From Spongilla lacustris (taxonomy: Eukaryota; Porifera; Demospongiae; Spongillida; Spongillidae): 64,000 bases of DNA. A program made the translations under genes and the position numbers. Position 1 is the first letter of the stretch. Each line of letters opens with the position of its first letter. The notes under the pieces are model-generated. The model did not search any database, had not been told where the DNA came from, and saw only the letters and a list, made by a program, of their open reading frames with translations. The stretch lies in NCBI GenBank assembly GCA_949361645.1, contig OX442423.1:6423505-6487504 (forward strand), written 5' to 3'. Positions 38,253-49,440 of the stretch are shown piece after piece.

Positions 38253-41200
38253 CTTGTTGAATCGGCCGAATCGCGTAACCCATAATTTTGCGTGACGTAA
38301 GGTCACCTTGTATAAAATTTCAACCCCCCCTTTCCCGAAGGCTGCGTACGCCTATGTGCCTACAGTAGGCATATTTGTCCGCAGGTAGGCACTGCGGAAC
38401 TCTTGATTTTAGACCGTAAAATCCTAGACGTCAGAAGAAAATTTTTCTGTTTGCGATTTTAAAAATATTTATTGACACCATTTTATCTGGTAGCTTCATT
38501 GTGCTTCATTGTGGCTTACTATGCATTCAGAACGACTGCCAAATGCGTGAGCAATAGACCAGACTAGTTTTTAAGTTTTAAAACACGCACCGTATTTATT
38601 AAGTGTTGTTCAAATCGAATATAGTTTTCTAGCCACAATTTTCGACTCCAAAATGCTGCGTCCCCTCCACGGTAAGTACTCTCCCCTCTAGATAATTCAT
38701 CCTTCTATCTTTCTACGAAGTTTCATAAAGATTTGACGAAGCGCAGGGTACCTTCTACGATGCGCCAGTTACTGAACATCTATGGACCGTAACATCAAAT
38801 GGTACTATACACCAGGATCTACAGAAGCATCATTTTTTATAACTTAGATCATAACTTTTGGGTTTGGATCACTAAAAATGTCGGAATTCCTATCTGACAC
38901 TGAATTTTCAGGGTCAAAACATTAAGGTATCATTAGGTTAAGGTTTTTGGCTTACAACTCAACAAATAGTTCGACTTAAGAGTTCTTTTTTGTTTTGCCG
39001 GATAGCTCATTATAGTAGCTTTATATATGGAATGTTTGAACTCTTAACTCTAATTCGTTGTAAAGTTAGGATTGTTTTTATAAGGTTTTCGATATGAGTG
39101 CTGTTTAGCATCAGTACGGCCAAATTAATTCGACTTAAGAGATGAAAATCATGTCATACTATTCAGAGGTCCCTAAGTAACCATATAATTTATAATAATG
39201 TATTGGACATTTGCAAACCATACTAAACACTGCTATAAAGGCAGAAGCTTAAAATTTAAGAAATTGTTAGGATTCTTCAGTAAATGTATTTGATTACGAG
39301 ACGTCACTGAGGGTGTGCGTACTACAGATAGCCAGTTATCCGCGTCAAACACCACAGGTTCTTTTCAGAAATCAGAACCAATGCTTGGCATCCCAGATGA
39401 ACCATTCTGGAACAAGAGCCACGAGCCTAATCCGAAAGCGCGTGATATGACGGGTCTATTAGCGGAACCGAAGATCTCAGAGAGGAGGCAAAAGCATGGT
39501 GCTTGTAGAACTCGTTAAACAAAATTTCAGCTGACGCTTATGACATAGACAGCAATATAAGAATATATATAATCAACAATGTTGATGTCAACCGAACACC
39601 GAACAGCCGTAGCTGCACTGGTACTGCAACGAGTACAATAGTCAGCCAGATGAGGGCCTTTATACATAGTATACCACCATTAAAATACGTTCTACTATGG
39701 TTTCTGTGAATGATTATAGTTACATGTTTATAGCCTCATAAGATGACTATACGTCTTGCAAAATATATGTATATATACTACGACAATTCCACAGGAGCGG
39801 CAAACCTTCATTTCCAGAGCTAGTATTTGCTAATTTAACTTCTCTGCTAGGTGCATGTAAATTTCACCAACGTACTATACGATGGGCAGATAACTCATAA
39901 AGCATACAAGTTACCAAAACTAAAAGTAAAATATTGAATGATGGATGGGTCATTGACATGCTCATGGACTATTTAATTGGTAAGTTAGTGTTTGTGGCCA
40001 ATCAAAATAATATTATTCAATGCTAAATGATATTGTGCTCATATGTATGCATGCTAGCCAGTTTTTTTCTTCACAATTTGAAAATATACATGTGATGAAT
40101 TTTAGTTAAAAACCTTCTAAAAGTCTTAACAAAGTCAGAACCACTTATATGCAATGTTTGGAATTAATATCTTACGGAATGGCAAGGTTATGCTTTATTG
40201 TTCCTCAACCGTCACAGTTTTTATAGCGATTACGCATTGACCGCTGTACTAAAAAAGTTGTCACTTTGGCGCTACATATCTCCGGTACTAAATATGCTAT
40301 GGTGACGCATAAAGTACTGATAAACGCAGCTTTCTTTGCTCTTTCTAACGATAATAATATTATAATCTTTTGAGCATTTCTTTTTAAATTCCGCAGTGCC
40401 TACCGCAGGGGACATTTAGGCATAAATGTCCTACCCTGGGCACCAGTGTCCCCCCAGGGGGGACATTGGTGCCTACGATAGGATGTCCTATGCATTTGAA
40501 AAGTTTATTATAGTGAATAATGAGATGGGTATGTCTGCGACTCTGCGCGCGTATACTACTGATTATCAGTTTATGAATCGAAGATGCATGCATGCATGAA
40601 TGTGATCTAGTCTGACCAAAACAGTACAAGCGTACTAGATATATGTTTACTGCCGTTTGGGGGCACAGTGTAGTTAATTTAGGTGCAAATTTAAAGCAGC
40701 TTATTGCTAGATCTGTAAGGCTCACATTTCAATGAAATGCCTGCAAGCAGCACGTTCAGAGCCATTTATCTCAGGCAGCAGCAGTTGGCATTTGCATACA
40801 ATATGAAAGTACACTGAAGCATGCACAACAGATATTTATTTCATCCTTCAAGGAAATACACATGAACCAACAGGTGGGTTCCCACACATGGATTTCTGTG
40901 TGGCTGTGCATGGGACATGTGATATTGCAAAGTGAAGTGGCAAAAGCAAAAATAATAATTCCAACTTCACTGTCTTTTCACTGGATGGAAGGTAATGCTT
41001 AGCTTCTTTAATACGTGGTGCTAGAATATAAGCGATGTGGTTTTTTGTTCTACCTGGCAAGTATTTGTGCAAATACTGTCAAAAATATTGATATCTTCGA
41101 AGCAAAAAACAATTATTGAGACAGCTAGCTATCCATACAGACAGTGACTTAAATGTTATGCCATAATCAAGATACATGTACAGGAGTATCCCGCTACAGT

Positions 41201-44200
41201 AACAAATCCTCCTAGACTGAGGTCCAATCATAACCTTTTTCCTAATAGTAGGCCTATCTTAAACATATTCATTGGTGGCATGTGCCATTGCAGCATAATT
41301 TATGAATTAAAAAAAACTAGGAAGAAACAAGCATAACAAAATAACAGGAAAGGTGTGGTCAACTCCTTGTGCCAAGAGGGACCAAGAGGATGGTGCGACA
41401 TTTGTTCATATCACAAGTACATGCATGCATGCTATAAAACTGTTTTCATGATAAAAAGGAAAAATCCATTTTCAGATCGTGTGGGATGTCTAACCGCCAT
41501 ATAGGTAAAGGTCTGCCTCCAAGTTCAGGGGGACCTTTACAGTCACACCTACATTACCTGTAACAGACCCTGAAAATGAATGGACTCTACTGTGAACACT
41601 TGTGGTTTGTTAACTAGCAGAATGGAATGTATAAAGGTCATGTTATGAATGTAAAATACTAGTTCAAAAAGTAAACAACACCAGAAGTTACAGTTACATA
41701 TTGGAAACGGCGGAAGAAGGAGGAGACATTACAATGACATGGTGATCTAAAGATCAAAAAACCTGCTACATTTCAGTCATTATAAATGTGTACTATATAT
41801 GATAGTAATGTTTGGCTTGATACCCTTTTGTTTTGAAATATAGCTGTAGTAATTAAGAAACGTCAAACCAGTAGTATTTGAAATGCCGCAACTTCACCTA
41901 TACATACAAATAAGGTATCTGCTTAATGTGCTTATTTTCCTCTTTCTTTTGATATTAAATCGCTGCATTTGAAAATAATCTTAATTAAAGTACCTACATA
42001 TAATCATTCAAAATCATGACAGATATGCACATATTACATGAGCTTCGCTAAACACAGCCGTTTTCGTGGAGTGACAAGTCGGCACCAAAATTCCGCCCTT
42101 TAAAGTTTTCTCCTCCTACGCCTCCTCCTCCTGCTCCTCCTATTCCTCTTCCTTCTTCTACTCCTCCTCTTCCTCTCCTCCTTCTCTTCCTCTCCTCCTC
42201 TTCCTCTCCTCTTTCTCTTCCTCTCCTCCTTCTCTTCCTCTCCTCCTCCTCCTCCTCCTCCTCCTCCTCCTCCTCCTCCTCCTCCTCCTCCTCCTTCTCC
42301 TCCTCCTCCTCCTGCTCCTTCTCCTCCTCCTCCTTCTCCTCCTCCTCCTTCTCCTCCTCCTCCTCCTCATTGCTTTCATCATGTGTAACTCACGACAGGA
42401 CTGAACGTTGTACGAAGATAAAATTAGCATCAAATTGTAGCATTTTAATTCCAAATGTATCTTTTCATACAAATATGATGTAGAATTGCTAGCTGGTGAT
42501 TAAGTGCCGTGAAGTAATTCAAGCAGGTGCAATTGATTATCGTAGCAAATTCACGGTTGCCTAGCAGATTTGCAAATGACGTCACACACGCGTTTTAATG
42601 AATTTGCTGTTGCCATGCAACGCACAATTAACGTCCCCCTTCACCTCCATAAAAATTGTTGATAGTTGCAACAATATGTACCAGGATATATCATATAATG
42701 TGGAACATTCTAGATGTGATCAGGCATGCAGTTTAAACTTTTCTGTCGAGAAAGTGATCATGTAGGATTGGTGGCGCAAATAGCAAGGAAACAAGGTACA
42801 GTATGTTAAAGTGAGGTTTGGTAGGATCCTACAACTCACAGTCCTGAATTTACCAATGAAGAAGCCTATTACAGTTGCAGGATCCTGCCAAACCTCACTT
42901 TAACATACTGTACCAAGGTTGTTTCCTTGCTTTTTGCACCACCTATCCTACTGTACATACCACGAATCACTTTCTCGACAGAGACGTTTTAGATTTACTT
43001 GTTCCCCCCCCCCCCCCCCCCCCCCCCCCCACACAAAAAAAAAAATTCTCCGCCAGGAGGGTTCAATACATGGCTTTGTGTATTTGTTGCAATGCACAAC
43101 GCTTAGATCCTTCTCGGTTAGTAGTATCGGGTAATCTTAGTAGCCTAGGCGGCTAGGCCTCCTTCTTCGTACATGCCGTGCCGTGGCAGCTCTTTATATT
43201 GTACTCTTTGGCTTGGTTACCTTTGTTGAATTAGAACTGCCTGTTGTATCTGTCAAACGTGGCTGTTGATGCATGTGGGTTACAGGTTCCTCTTCCAAGT
43301 AATTAACATGTACATACACCATTAGAGAAGTCATGCGAATAATGGAGTTCTTTATAGCATGGTCAGTTGTGCACGGGACTGAGCGGAAACTCTAGGCACT
43401 TTGTATAGTAACCAACAATGTACGTATTTGGTTGCATCTTTTGCACGGAGTTGTGATCAACACATGACTTGAAAGATCCAGGACATTAGTGGTGGCATAG
43501 ATAATTACATGCATATATGTGTACTGCACGGCATGCACACTTGCCAAAGAGTTAAAGGGGGAACATTAATTTATTGTTCAAGAGAAGCCTTTTCAGCTTT
43601 GAGAAGGCTCTATTGATTGTTGCGGGCCAAAGCTATGTAAACGCAGCACATTACTTTTCTTAGAGACATGCATAGACTACAGTACATGTATGTACACCTT
43701 GAAATGCAAACAACGGAAGTAGAGTTAATGTTTTGTTTTCGCCGGACTTTGTGGAAATTCGAACCTGATGCATGCATGCATGCTTAGTTACAAATTCGTC
43801 TGGACTATACATCCAAAGATCATGGTTGGAGGAAGCACAGCTATAGCTGATAAAAGTAAAGTAACCTGAAGTAGACTCGTGCGCAGCACAAATGAGTCTA
43901 AAGCAACATTCAAGTTATTCGTACAACGTAGCAAATGAACTGACTCATAGTTTGGCCTGAAGTGAGCAGAGTGTTAATAAACATATACATTGCTCTTCCA
44001 GTTATTCAATTCCCATTCCAGATTGTCACAGCTACCAAATTTATTACAACCCGAATAGCATCTATTTCTCATGTTCTTAGGCATACCCTGCATGCCATGA
44101 TAATGTTCGTATTTTATTGTGCTGTTGTCTCCATAAGTGCTAGCCAATAATTGATAAACTTCTGATTATGATTAGCCGTACGGCCACGATTTAGTATACG

Positions 44201-44504
44201 TACTTGCAATGGGAATGTGCGACTAGGGTCTAAATTTTACTGGTATGGTTGCGCTATGAACATCAACAGCTTTTCCAAATGTTGCGAGCTGGTACTGTAA
44301 AAGGGTACACGCTTTTATACATGTATACGCAAGCTGCAGGCCAGGTGCATGTTTTTAACCGGAGTACACTCATTCCCTAACATACGTGCATACAAAAGGT
44401 ATGCTATTTATAGTGCGTAACTCACACGCTTGCGTCGTTGAAATGAAACGGTTCAGTAGCAGAAATGCGGTAGCCAGGGTCAGCTCTTTCACACCTATCC
44501 TCAT
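29444..44504 (-). CDS. EGF gene 1: secreted multi-EGF protein with unassigned N-terminal domain
   Basis: Nine coding exons (listed separately) run 44,504-44,426, 37,439-36,945, 33,671-33,549, 31,560-31,438, 31,161-31,039, 30,763-30,641, 30,051-29,884, 29,827-29,687 and 29,646-29,444. All internal junctions are phase 1 with GT/AG sites; the total is 1,578 nt, or 525 residues. Domain order is signal peptide, a Cys-containing domain of about 165 residues, four near-identical calcium-binding EGF modules ([18 protein letters not shown]..), a longer Cys-rich EGF-like module, a C-terminal EGF (NPCLNGGYC), and a short fibrinogen-like stub ending LTFCQY. Such proteins act outside the cell in adhesion, matrix or recognition; the actual role is unknown. 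The 7 kb first intron and any further exons hidden in it are the weak point. It is a tandem paralogue of 50,462-59,509. Confidence 0.78.
29687..29827 (-). CDS. EGF gene 1, C-terminal EGF exon
   Basis: 141 nt, phase 1-1. Acceptor AAAATAG, donor GTAAGC. Encodes [16 protein letters not shown], then [15 protein letters not shown], a six-cysteine EGF lacking the calcium-binding consensus. The following intron is only 40 nt (29,647-29,686). Confidence 0.75.
29884..30051 (-). CDS. EGF gene 1, long EGF-like exon
   Basis: 168 nt, phase 1-1, donor GTGAGA. It begins [20 protein letters not shown] and then has [25 protein letters not shown] and GGNCSQP. This looks like a calcium-binding EGF merged with part of a second Cys-rich unit. 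The next intron is 56 nt. Confidence 0.8.
30641..30763 (-). CDS. EGF gene 1, calcium-binding EGF exon 4
   Basis: 123 nt, phase 1-1. D-I-N-E-C start gives calcium ligands; C-x-N-x4-F-x-C-x-C is the Asn/Asp hydroxylation signature. Acceptor TATACAG, donor GTAAGA. Confidence 0.85.
31039..31161 (-). CDS. EGF gene 1, calcium-binding EGF exon 3
   Basis: 123 nt, phase 1-1, nearly identical to the exon at 30,641-30,763. Ends NGYACT before GTAAGA. Confidence 0.85.
31438..31560 (-). CDS. EGF gene 1, calcium-binding EGF exon 2
   Basis: 123 nt, phase 1-1, nearly identical to its two downstream neighbours. One visible change turns NGG to NEG in the first loop (near 31,535). Confidence 0.85.
33549..33671 (-). 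CDS. EGF gene 1, calcium-binding EGF exon 1
   Basis: 123 nt, phase 1-1, acceptor ATTATAG, donor GTAAGA. Encodes [20 protein letters not shown], then a GH in place of GY near the end ([11 protein letters not shown]). Confidence 0.85.
33890..34740 (+). mobile_element. Retroelement fragment in an intron of EGF gene 1
   Basis: Plus-strand DNA matching 52,560-53,370 and 47,390-48,010. Shared marks are CATATAGGTCAGCTAGGACC, AAGCACCATATG, and a frame with [12 protein letters not shown]...FEEK (34,545-34,640), then [11 protein letters not shown]. In the 52-54 kb copy this leads into reverse-transcriptase blocks; here it stops before them. A CA tract lies at 34,275-34,325. Confidence 0.6.
34275..34325 (+). 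repeat. CA microsatellite
   Basis: About 50 bp of imperfect (CA)n with AAA interruptions. A CA tract also occurs in the homologous intron near 52,915-52,962. Confidence 0.9.
35385..36115 (+). repeat. Direct repeat within EGF gene 1, copy 1
   Basis: Noncoding block matching 43,268-43,925 in the same orientation. Anchors are CATTAGAGAAGTCATG.GAAT, GCATGGTCAGTTGTGCACGG and CAACACATGACTT-like words. It lies in the intron between the domain exon and the first EGF exon. Confidence 0.75.
36945..37439 (-). CDS. EGF gene 1, unassigned secreted domain exon
   Basis: 495 nt, phase 1-1, acceptor CTCTACAG, donor GTAAGA. It encodes about 165 residues: [68 protein letters not shown] and [12 protein letters not shown] recognise no named family. 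The even spacing of aromatic, Gly and Cys residues suggests a compact beta-sheet domain. Compared with gene 2 it has five extra residues carrying two extra cysteines ([12 protein letters not shown] against YRYPSYSFG). Confidence 0.8.
38074..38352 (+). mobile_element. Inverted-repeat element with C-runs
   Basis: Begins GGCGTACGCAG (38,074) and ends CTGCGTACGCC (38,352), perfect 11-bp inverted ends. Inside are C-runs of about 15 (38,109) and 31 (38,221-38,251) and repeated AAAATGAGGTCACC. No frame is visible and no clean target duplication; it is probably non-autonomous. Confidence 0.6.
40437..40476 (+). repeat. Hairpin of a dispersed GC-rich motif
   Basis: GGGCACCAGTGTCCCCCC is followed directly by AGGGGGGACATTGGTGCCT, forming a stem of about 17 bp. 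The same word, in tandem, is at 37,985-38,060 (GGCTAGGCACCA.TGTCCCCC), and variants are near 29,240 and 45,155. Confidence 0.7.
42104..42367 (+). repeat. CTC/CTT polypyrimidine tract
   Basis: About 260 bp of (CTC)n with CTT interruptions on the plus strand. Its minus-strand Arg/Glu-rich open frame is a repeat artefact. Confidence 0.95.
42743..42981. mobile_element. Foldback element, 239 bp
   Basis: Arms of about 95-105 bp (42,743-42,835 and 42,877-42,981) are near-perfect inverted copies beginning CTGTCGAGAAAGTGAT and including GGTACAGTATGTTAAAGTGA. They are separated by a loop of about 45 bp. Noncoding. Adjacent to a 27-C run (43,004-43,030). Confidence 0.75.
43004..43030 (+). repeat. Poly-C tract
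   Basis: About 27 C followed by ACACA and an A-run. Confidence 0.9.
43268..43925 (+). repeat. Direct repeat within EGF gene 1, copy 2
   Basis: Partner of 35,385-36,115, about 80-85% alike by eye, in the first intron close to the signal-peptide exon. Confidence 0.75.
44426..44504 (-). CDS. EGF gene 1, signal-peptide exon
   Basis: ATG at 44,504, then [26 protein letters not shown] and donor GTGAGT in phase 1. Positively charged start, hydrophobic core and small-residue cleavage region fit a secretory signal. The partial codon T joins TT of the domain exon to give Phe. The matching exon in gene 2 differs by about five residues. Confidence 0.75.
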
Positions 44505-46239
44505 AGCGCCAAATCACAGTTGCAAGACGAAAGTGGGTAGGCTGTACTATCAGTCTGGGAGTTCAGGGAACAACTACGCATTGAATAGACAAACCAGATG
44601 ATTTGTACTCTTTCAACAAAATGTGCCGAATATGGTTCAGTCGATAGCTAAGAAAAATTGCAAACCATAAAAGTGCGTGCTTGGTACATAGGCGATATAC
44701 ACATACTATAGCTGTAGTTGAGCACGTTCGCACGTTCATATAAAATGCATAGCGCGCTGCAGTTATACCAGTCAAAGGGGGAGGGGGAGGAGGGGGGAGG
44801 TGGACACAATATAACATCATTACGCACAAGTAACGTATGTATGGTAATATACCTGTATATTACTATAATATGATGCTAAGGATTTCGATTGGTATTGTGG
44901 GGCGTCTGTAATGTGGCTGGCTGTGATGTACATGTCATGGTGCCACGTGTAGGTTCTAATCCCATGTTTTTTTATTCACTGTCTTGGCAACTCATATTGG
45001 TTAGCGTGCGTTGCAAGCGAAGCTGCTGTGCTTAGGACCTTAGGTTAGGTTTAGGGTTAGGTTATAGGTTGGTAATATAAGTAAATAGTACATAAACCCA
45101 ATCATTGAGCTAATTATTCATATAGGCCTTCATATAACCTAGGGTATATTGTCCGGGGGGACACTTTCCATAGAGTTACTGTTTTATTTTTGACTTGGTG
45201 GGAACCTTACGAATTCATACTGCATGGAAGTATATATATATAGACGCATTAACCCAAAAATTATTAAACCCAAAAAGGTTTTTTCCAATGTACATGTAAG
45301 TATAGTTTAATTATACGATAAATTATGACATCATGCATGACATTCCATATGTAAATCAAAATGTGTACATAAAAACTAATTGGGTAGTTTTTTATTCAAA
45401 TAGCACGTTTTGCCTCATTCCAGCTAGGTTATTGCATATGTATCCATAATAACAGCTGTGACTATATACATAGTGAACGAGAAATCACCTTTTAAAAAGA
45501 AAATAAATACTTTTTTAATCACTTACTTCTGACCAAATGATAAATTTACTTAGTCGGGAAAGGTTCATTGAAGCCTGTTTTCCCACATCATCCTGAACTG
45601 CTACAAGTTTTAGAGCTCTATCTCTTGTACATATCAGGGAGGTGTACATGTACATCTACTATAGCACAAAAAAGTATAATATCACACTCCATATCCCTGC
45701 ATTTTTCCATGCAGAGGCATGTATATATTTTCTTTACTCAATGCTTTGATACTTGGGATGTTATTTGGAAAATTGCAATGCATGACTTCCAGTTAAAATC
45801 CGTCATATTAGTGGCTGTAGGTAAATGATACAAATTCCTGCATGCATGCTTCAAGTACATGTACCAGTACATTCATCTTCTTCACCACTTGTCTAATAGA
45901 TGTTCCTGTAAATGGCGATTGGCCGGCTAGCTTCATTTGTGATGGGTGATGGAGCAAAATTTATTAAGCTTACATGTGTTGCACACATGGTATCTGTCTG
46001 CTTTTTTCTTCAGAAGACTATGTGGGAAATATCTGATGTAGTGTTCTCTTCCCCACTTCAGAGCAGTATGGTCATCAAGGTCAGGACCAGGATTTTCATA
46101 CTCAGTCACCAAAATCCTAGTCAGTATCAGAACTATAGTCCTTTAACTTTCTATGCCAATACAGTTTGGTCACAAGATACATACTTAAGTTATTAAAAAG
46201 AGAAGCAAATAGACCCCAAAAGAACTTTACTCCACGAAC
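44505..46239. other. Spacer upstream of EGF gene 1
   Basis: Probably contains the promoter of gene 1, but no TATA or initiator can be singled out. A short degenerate TTAGGT/TTAGGG run lies at 45,041-45,075. No exon is supported. Confidence 0.4.
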
Positions 46240-46560
46240 CTGCATGTATAATTCTAGTGTGGGATGCATGTACAGATTCTTTTGCACCATCTTACTCTGC
46301 AATTGCTGCAAAGCAAGTTGGAGCAGTTGCTCGTGAAGCAAACTTGAAAAGACACAAAAATATAAACACCTTGACTCATGCCACGTTTTCACTCCAGTGG
46401 CAATAGAGACAACTAGAGTGTTTGGACCAAGGTCAACTAAGTTCCTTAAAGAGTTGGGCCTTCGGTTGAGGCAGGTGTCTGGTGAGGCTAACACATTTGC
46501 ATACCTTACCCAGAGACTATCAGTTGCCATCCAATGAGGCAACGCAGTTTCTATGTTGTG
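46240..46560 (+). mobile_element. Retroelement C-terminal fragment
   Basis: Plus-strand frames include LEKTQKYKHL, FTPVAIETTRVFGP, then LRQVSGEANTF and LSVAIQ.GNAVSML. These match the terminal conserved region of invertebrate reverse-transcriptase ORFs (pattern HFVPVAIET.G.FGP ... QRLSVAIQRGNA). Frame changes and stops are present. Confidence 0.6.
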
Positions 46561-46629
46561 GACAATGAAGATGGACATTTAAGATGTGAAGTTTTTTTTC
46601 ATAAGTTTTGTTGCATTGTTTTAGTTTTA

Positions 46630-46990
46630 TATCCTCAGGCTCAAGCACTTTGTGATGTACGTATGGTAGACACAGATGCACCCTCTCATGTTCAAAGAAG
46701 TGTAGCAGCAGTCCTGTTATCAGCTGAAGCAGAAAAGAAGAAAAAAATACAACAATGCAGCTATTGCTAGACGAGCCTCATTTACACCATTTGTGATTTC
46801 AGTTGATGGTGCCTTGGGATGTGAAGCAACCAACCATCTTAAACACCTCTCTGAGCACATATGTATGAAATGGGGAAAAGTCATATGGAGAAATGATGGG
46901 ATGGCTGCGGGCCAGTTTGTCGTTTGAGCCACTGATTTGTGTCTCCTGGGCTTTCGTATTAGATGGAAGAGTGCTTTGTTCATGGCTGAT
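46630..46990 (+). mobile_element. Second retroelement C-terminal fragment
   Basis: Frame with ALCDVRMVDTDAPSHVQRSV, then LLSAEAEKKKK; further pieces of the same protein (RASFTPFVISVDGALGCEA and, near the end, ATDLCLLGFRIRW) follow in shifted frames. The D-x-R-V-x-D box is endonuclease-like. Its subtype differs from 46,240-46,560, so two different relics lie side by side. Confidence 0.6.
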
Positions 46991-47389
46991 GGGATAGGAC
47001 TTCCCTATATAGTAGAATAGTTAGTCCTTTTATTAATATTTCACATCTAAATATTTTTTTGTGGTATAATCAATTCTATATTTAATTATGTATGTATTGT
47101 ATGTATTCTTTGTTTGAAATCTATCTATCCCTTGTGCGCTAGAATGCCAGAGCATTTCTTGCAAGGGCAGGACCCCGTGCTAAAGTATCAGAGCTCTTTT
47201 TAGACAGTTGACGTATACATCATAACCTACAGCTTAACACAGTCTAGTTAGGTTGTAGTTTGTCATGTGTAATTAGTTCTATATTGTTTAGCATGTATTT
47301 ATATATATCATTATAACATTATAATTATTATAATAATAATTATTATTATATAGAGTATTGCTCTAATATCTGTGTATATAGTTGACAAC

Positions 47390-49440
47390 ACTGGATAATA
47401 CATGTAGTATTGTATCAAACGGCAGCAGGTCATATAGGTCAGCTAGGACCACAGCCTTGGCCCTGTTGGAGCCAGAAGGAGACATTAAGCCAGAGGTTAC
47501 AAAGACTCCATTACTTCTGTCCCCCAAGCACCATATGCTTTAACCAATATGGGGATACAATTCCATCATAGCATTTGGCATCATAGCATTTGGCATCATT
47601 TTCTTTGTGTTTCTTCTAATGCAATTATTTATAATCTACTAAATAGTTGTATTATTGTACTATTTTATTGTACATGCACATGTACCACAAATAACTCGGC
47701 TTTACAAGAACAAAGAATAACTACACCACGCATACACACAAATATCATGAGGGAAGGAATTTCCTTGCCAGGATGACTCTGTCGAAGGACCTGACTAAAG
47801 TAATATTTAGAATGCCATAAATGGCTGCCACAACTGCAGGCTTATGACAGCTTTAGAAACATTTGTCTTTCCCCATGTGCTTCAAATATAAATAATTTGA
47901 ATGACCAGAATTAAAAAGGAACAAAAACAAATTTTTTTAACTCTCATTCTTTTTGTTCACTTTGCGCCCAACTGCTAAAGTAAGTAATTTTAACTCTAAC
48001 AAAGCCTGGACCTTGATATCAGCAACAGGTGTCCAACAATGGGACCACTCACAAAATCTCTGCTGACCCTAGCACAAAGAAATGGTGCTGAACTGCTGGT
48101 ATCTGGATTATGGGGCTCTGGCTGGACCAAGTGATGCAGCTCTGAATATTTTGCAAACCAACAGTGACACTTCTGGTCTCCACTTACCCCATGAACTCTC
48201 CATGCTCCCATCTGACCTTCCAAGCTCAGCCTGTTTTCACTTTGAATTGCTAGGTGCCCCCATAGGGAGTGCTTAGTATTGTGCTCAATACATCAAATCC
48301 AAAAGAACATTGATATGCATTTCATCTATAAATACTGCGGTCATGTGTTCGTTTTTGTAAGCTGGCCCACCTAGCACGGTCAACACCTCCTGCACCAATG
48401 TCGGGCTCATGTAGTTAGTATGCCAATAATGTTCTTCACTGCACTGCAGTAATTGAGCTAACACCTCCAGCAGCTAAGCAGGCTGCATTGGACATAAAGA
48501 TCGTCAATACACTAAATTTGCAATTTGCACAAGGAGTTTGGTCATGCAGCAGAGATGGGAGAAGAGTCCTAGCCCAATAGAAATGATGAGGCATGTGCCC
48601 TTAGAGGATGGTTATCCCTCTGGTTTTAGAAGTGTTGTTTGGGGGGGATGGGGGAAATGAAACTATCAATGTATTTTCAACCCTGTCCCAGCAAAAAAGT
48701 AGCCACAAGCTATATTGACCTCTTAAAATGATGTTATGTCAACCATGTACAGTCACCTCATGAGGCAGAATGCCAGGCCAATTTTACCCATATCCCGGGA
48801 ATATCTGCAAAGGGTAGTGCCTGATTGTGGTGCTGATTTTGCTCCTATTTGGGATGCAGTCTTTTTGCTCAGCATTTTTTGCACACTCCATGTTCGAATG
48901 GGTGGTATGAGAGAGTATGCAATCCAATTCAAACAGCTCTTCTGATGGTGCTTATAAAACATTAAGAACAGGGATGAACTTAATTGTTGACGCAAACAAA
49001 GGAAAGGAGTCTTTTTCCATGCTGGACCACAACAAGAAACGTTCTGATGCAATATCATGGATGTAAACATCATGACCAGACCAGAAAATAAGCTATTTTT
49101 GGCAAAGAAAACATGAGCATTACAACATTCGACTGATGTTAAAATTTCTGCATGGCTAAGATTGCCACTGCTTTCACACCATTTTGATTTGTCTGCAACA
49201 AAATTCTGTGATGCACTGTCAATGATACATCGGAGACTTTAACTTAACATGCCTGCAACCTGTGATGGATGTGGTGCTGTATTTAATCTTGAGAATGCCT
49301 TTGACTGAAAAAAGAAATGCTCAAGATTAACCTCACCCTGCACCACAATGAAGTAAAGGGATCTGGCCTTAATAGTGTTCCATAATGTGCTAAAAGAACC
49401 AGTAGTGCTGGAGGCTAACACCAGAGGTGGCACTCCAGGC
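47390..49440 (+). mobile_element. Decayed reverse-transcriptase element between the two EGF genes
   Basis: Starts with the same leader as 33,890 and 52,560, loses the middle of the ORF, and continues with NCWYLDYGALAGPSDAALNI near 48,085-48,145. The catalytic YxDD has become YLDY. Next come FELLGAPIG (48,240-48,270) and, at about 49,255-49,300, a Cys/His motif CDGCGAVFNLENAFD followed by HHNEV. Stops are frequent. It sits upstream of gene 1 and downstream of gene 2. Confidence 0.65.

Larger units (their letters stand above)
37440..44425 (-). other. First intron of EGF gene 1
   Basis: Seven kilobases between the signal-peptide exon and the domain exon. It holds C-runs, a 279-bp inverted-repeat element (38,074-38,352), a hairpin (40,437-40,476), a CTC tract, a foldback element and the second copy of a 0.7 kb repeat. 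The stretch 38,360-42,100 contains no exon, RNA gene or array that I can support. Confidence 0.55.

Noticed and set aside
39315..39518. 67-codon plus-strand frame with hydrophilic sequence
   Set aside because: No domain, splice-site support or second copy; it lies inside gene 1's first intron.
42158..42472. Arg-rich minus-strand frame
   Set aside because: Translation of the CTC/CTT tract.
44890..44965. GGTTCTAATCC with an upstream GGCTGGCTGTG, like the promoter boxes of a tRNA-derived SINE
   Set aside because: Only the B-box matches well; no acceptor stem, tail or second copy seen. A tRNAscan or SINE search would settle it.
45041..45075. TTAGGT/TTAGGG-like run, possible interstitial telomere repeat
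   Set aside because: Too short and degenerate to separate from chance.
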